Assembly (NCBI GenBank): GCA_947564465.1
Contig: CANOCV010000029.1
Coordinates: forward strand, 1 to 35,590
Direction: 5' to 3'
Source: an uncultured Roseburia sp.
GTDB taxonomy: Bacteria > Bacillota > Clostridia > Lachnospirales > Lachnospiraceae
DNA length: 35,590 nucleotides
Part shown: positions 34,849-35,590 of the stretch, piece after piece
How the letters are laid out: each line of letters begins with the position of its first letter
Numbering within the stretch: the first letter of the stretch is position 1
Program-made: the position numbers and the translations under genes
The notes under the pieces: generated by a model
The model's input: the letters and a program-made list of their open reading frames with translations, nothing else
Told to the model about the DNA's origin: nothing
Databases searched by the model: none

Positions 34849-34878
34849 TTGACAAGTGGCAAAAAATAGTTTTATACT
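34849..34878 (+). promoter_or_regulatory. Promoter of the AbiEi gene
   Basis: TTGACA (34849-34854) and TATACT (34873-34878) are separated by 18 bases, about 55 bases before the AbiEi ATG. AbiE antitoxins typically repress their own promoter; no clear operator repeat was identified. Confidence 0.7.
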
Positions 34879-34932
34879 TAATGTGAAACATGGGATAAAT
34901 CATGTAAGATTTTTTCTGTGGGAGGATGAAAA

Positions 34933-35547
34933 ATGAATAGTGCAAAAAAAGAACAGATTCTGCCTGGAATTGAAAGATTGATGGAGGAAAACGGAGGAAT
35001 CGTAAAAGCATCGCAGCTTTATCCTTTGGGGTTATCATACCGCGGCATTCAGGAGCTTGTTGCGGACGGTACGCTAGATCATGTAAAGAGCGGTTATTAT
35101 AGTATGAACTATAAGGAAAAATCGGAAGAAGAAATTATTTACGGATTGTTTCCGGATGCGATTCTTACAATGGATACAGCGCTTTACTATTATAGCTATA
35201 TCAGCCAGCGTCCTTTTGCATGGAGTTTTGCGGTCAGCAAAAACACCTCAAAATCCAGATTCAAAATAGAATATCCTCTAATTCATCCATATTATACAGA
35301 GCCTGAGGTTTTAAAGCTCGGAGTGAATAAAATAAAATTTGGGCAGAAAATCATCCACATTTACGATAAAGAACGCTTAATTTGCGAGTGTTTGAAATAC
35401 GAAGATCGCTTAGAACATGATACGATGAAGGCTGCTCTGATGAAGTACATAAAGGAGCCCAAAAAGGACATCGCTAAATTAATGATGTACGCAAGAGAAC
35501 GCAAGGTAGTTTTAAAGGTACAAAACAGAATCGGGGTGTGGTTATGA
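34933..35547 (+). CDS. AbiEi-type antitoxin (type IV toxin-antitoxin)
   Basis: The 204-residue protein has an N-terminal winged-helix (about 5-60: GIVKASQLYPLGLSYRGIQELVADGTLDHVKSG cited across the motif, then YYSM), followed by the AbiEi core with LTMDTALYYYSYISQRP and KERLICECLKYEDRLEHDT. AbiEi represses its operon and neutralises the AbiEii nucleotidyltransferase; AbiE systems can act in phage defence. AbiE antitoxins in the family are often close to 200 residues, so this is complete. The next gene starts within its stop codon. Confidence 0.85.
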   Translation: MNSAKKEQILPGIERLMEENGGIVKASQLYPLGLSYRGIQELVADGTLDHVKSGYYSMNYKEKSEEEIIYGLFPDAILTMDTALYYYSYISQRPFAWSFAVSKNTSKSRFKIEYPLIHPYYTEPEVLKLGVNKIKFGQKIIHIYDKERLICECLKYEDRLEHDTMKAALMKYIKEPKKDIAKLMMYARERKVVLKVQNRIGVWL

Positions 35548-35590
35548 TGGCACACTGCTTATTAAATGAGACGGCAATAAAAATAAAAAG
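35544..35590 (+). CDS. Start of the next gene, probable AbiEii toxin (cut by window edge)
   Basis: An ATG at 35544 overlaps the AbiEi stop as ATGA and opens a frame reading MMAHCLLNETAIKIK to the window end. Only 15 residues are visible. The overlap and the general start pattern fit the AbiEii nucleotidyltransferase usually encoded here, but no catalytic residue can be seen. Confidence 0.5.
   Translation, partial: MMAHCLLNETAIKIK

Noticed and set aside
34736..35038. A 100-codon minus-strand frame between the ArgR-like and AbiEi genes
   Set aside because: It overlaps the AbiEi promoter and coding start, and its composition looks like translated AT-rich spacer.

Overview
The window is the replication-origin region of a low-GC Gram-positive chromosome. 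Gene content points to the Clostridia, most likely Lachnospiraceae: dnaA-dnaN-yaaA-recF-gyrB-gyrA runs left, rpmH-rnpA-yidD-yidC-jag-mnmE-mnmG-rsmG runs right, and parA(soj)-parB(spo0J) with two perfect parS sites lies about 10 kb to the right of dnaA. DUF3881, DUF4446 and DUF4179 proteins, which I associate with this group, are also present. Nearly all genes point away from the dnaA region, as expected around oriC. No genus can be named from the sequence alone.

Left arm (1-6.8 kb, minus strand). At the very edge is the 5' half of a cyclic-di-GMP-I (GEMM) riboswitch with its own promoter; it controls a gene outside the window. Next comes a tightly coupled seven-gene operon, read right to left: a large lipoprotein (apparent beta-propeller-like N-terminus plus solute-binding C-terminus), a DUF5050-like lipoprotein, two ABC-importer permeases, a small membrane protein, an ECF sigma factor and a DUF4179 anti-sigma-like protein. 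It encodes no ATPase. The second permease has a good ribosome-binding site and ATG, but codon 5 is TAA.

Origin block (6.85-22.5 kb). gyrA, gyrB, recF, yaaA, dnaN and dnaA run left from the origin. The dnaA-dnaN spacer carries two perfect and several near DnaA boxes. rpmH to rsmG run right and serve ribosome and RNase P assembly, membrane-protein insertion and tRNA/rRNA modification.

Partition block (22.6-27.3 kb). An alpha/beta-hydrolase-like protein lacking the usual histidine is followed by a coiled-coil protein whose 3' end contains a parS site. A 556-bp spacer then holds a second parS and a multi-stem candidate structured RNA, and parA, parB and a DUF4446 gene follow.

Right arm (27.4-35.6 kb). 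This contains DUF3881, tRNA-Arg(CCT), a two-TM coiled-coil protein with an acidic repeat tail and a distinctive C-terminal motif, tRNA-Lys(CTT), lgt, a DUF1638 protein, trmB, a D,D-carboxypeptidase, an ArgR-like protein, and the start of an AbiE-type toxin-antitoxin pair cut by the window edge.

A 57-nt intergenic element occurs three times (23.8, 31.7 and 32.6 kb). Its differences preserve a hairpin, including one compensatory pair. This repeat, the structured RNA upstream of parA, and the sigma-factor/ABC operon are the most unusual items here. No insertion sequence, prophage, integrase or CRISPR array was seen.
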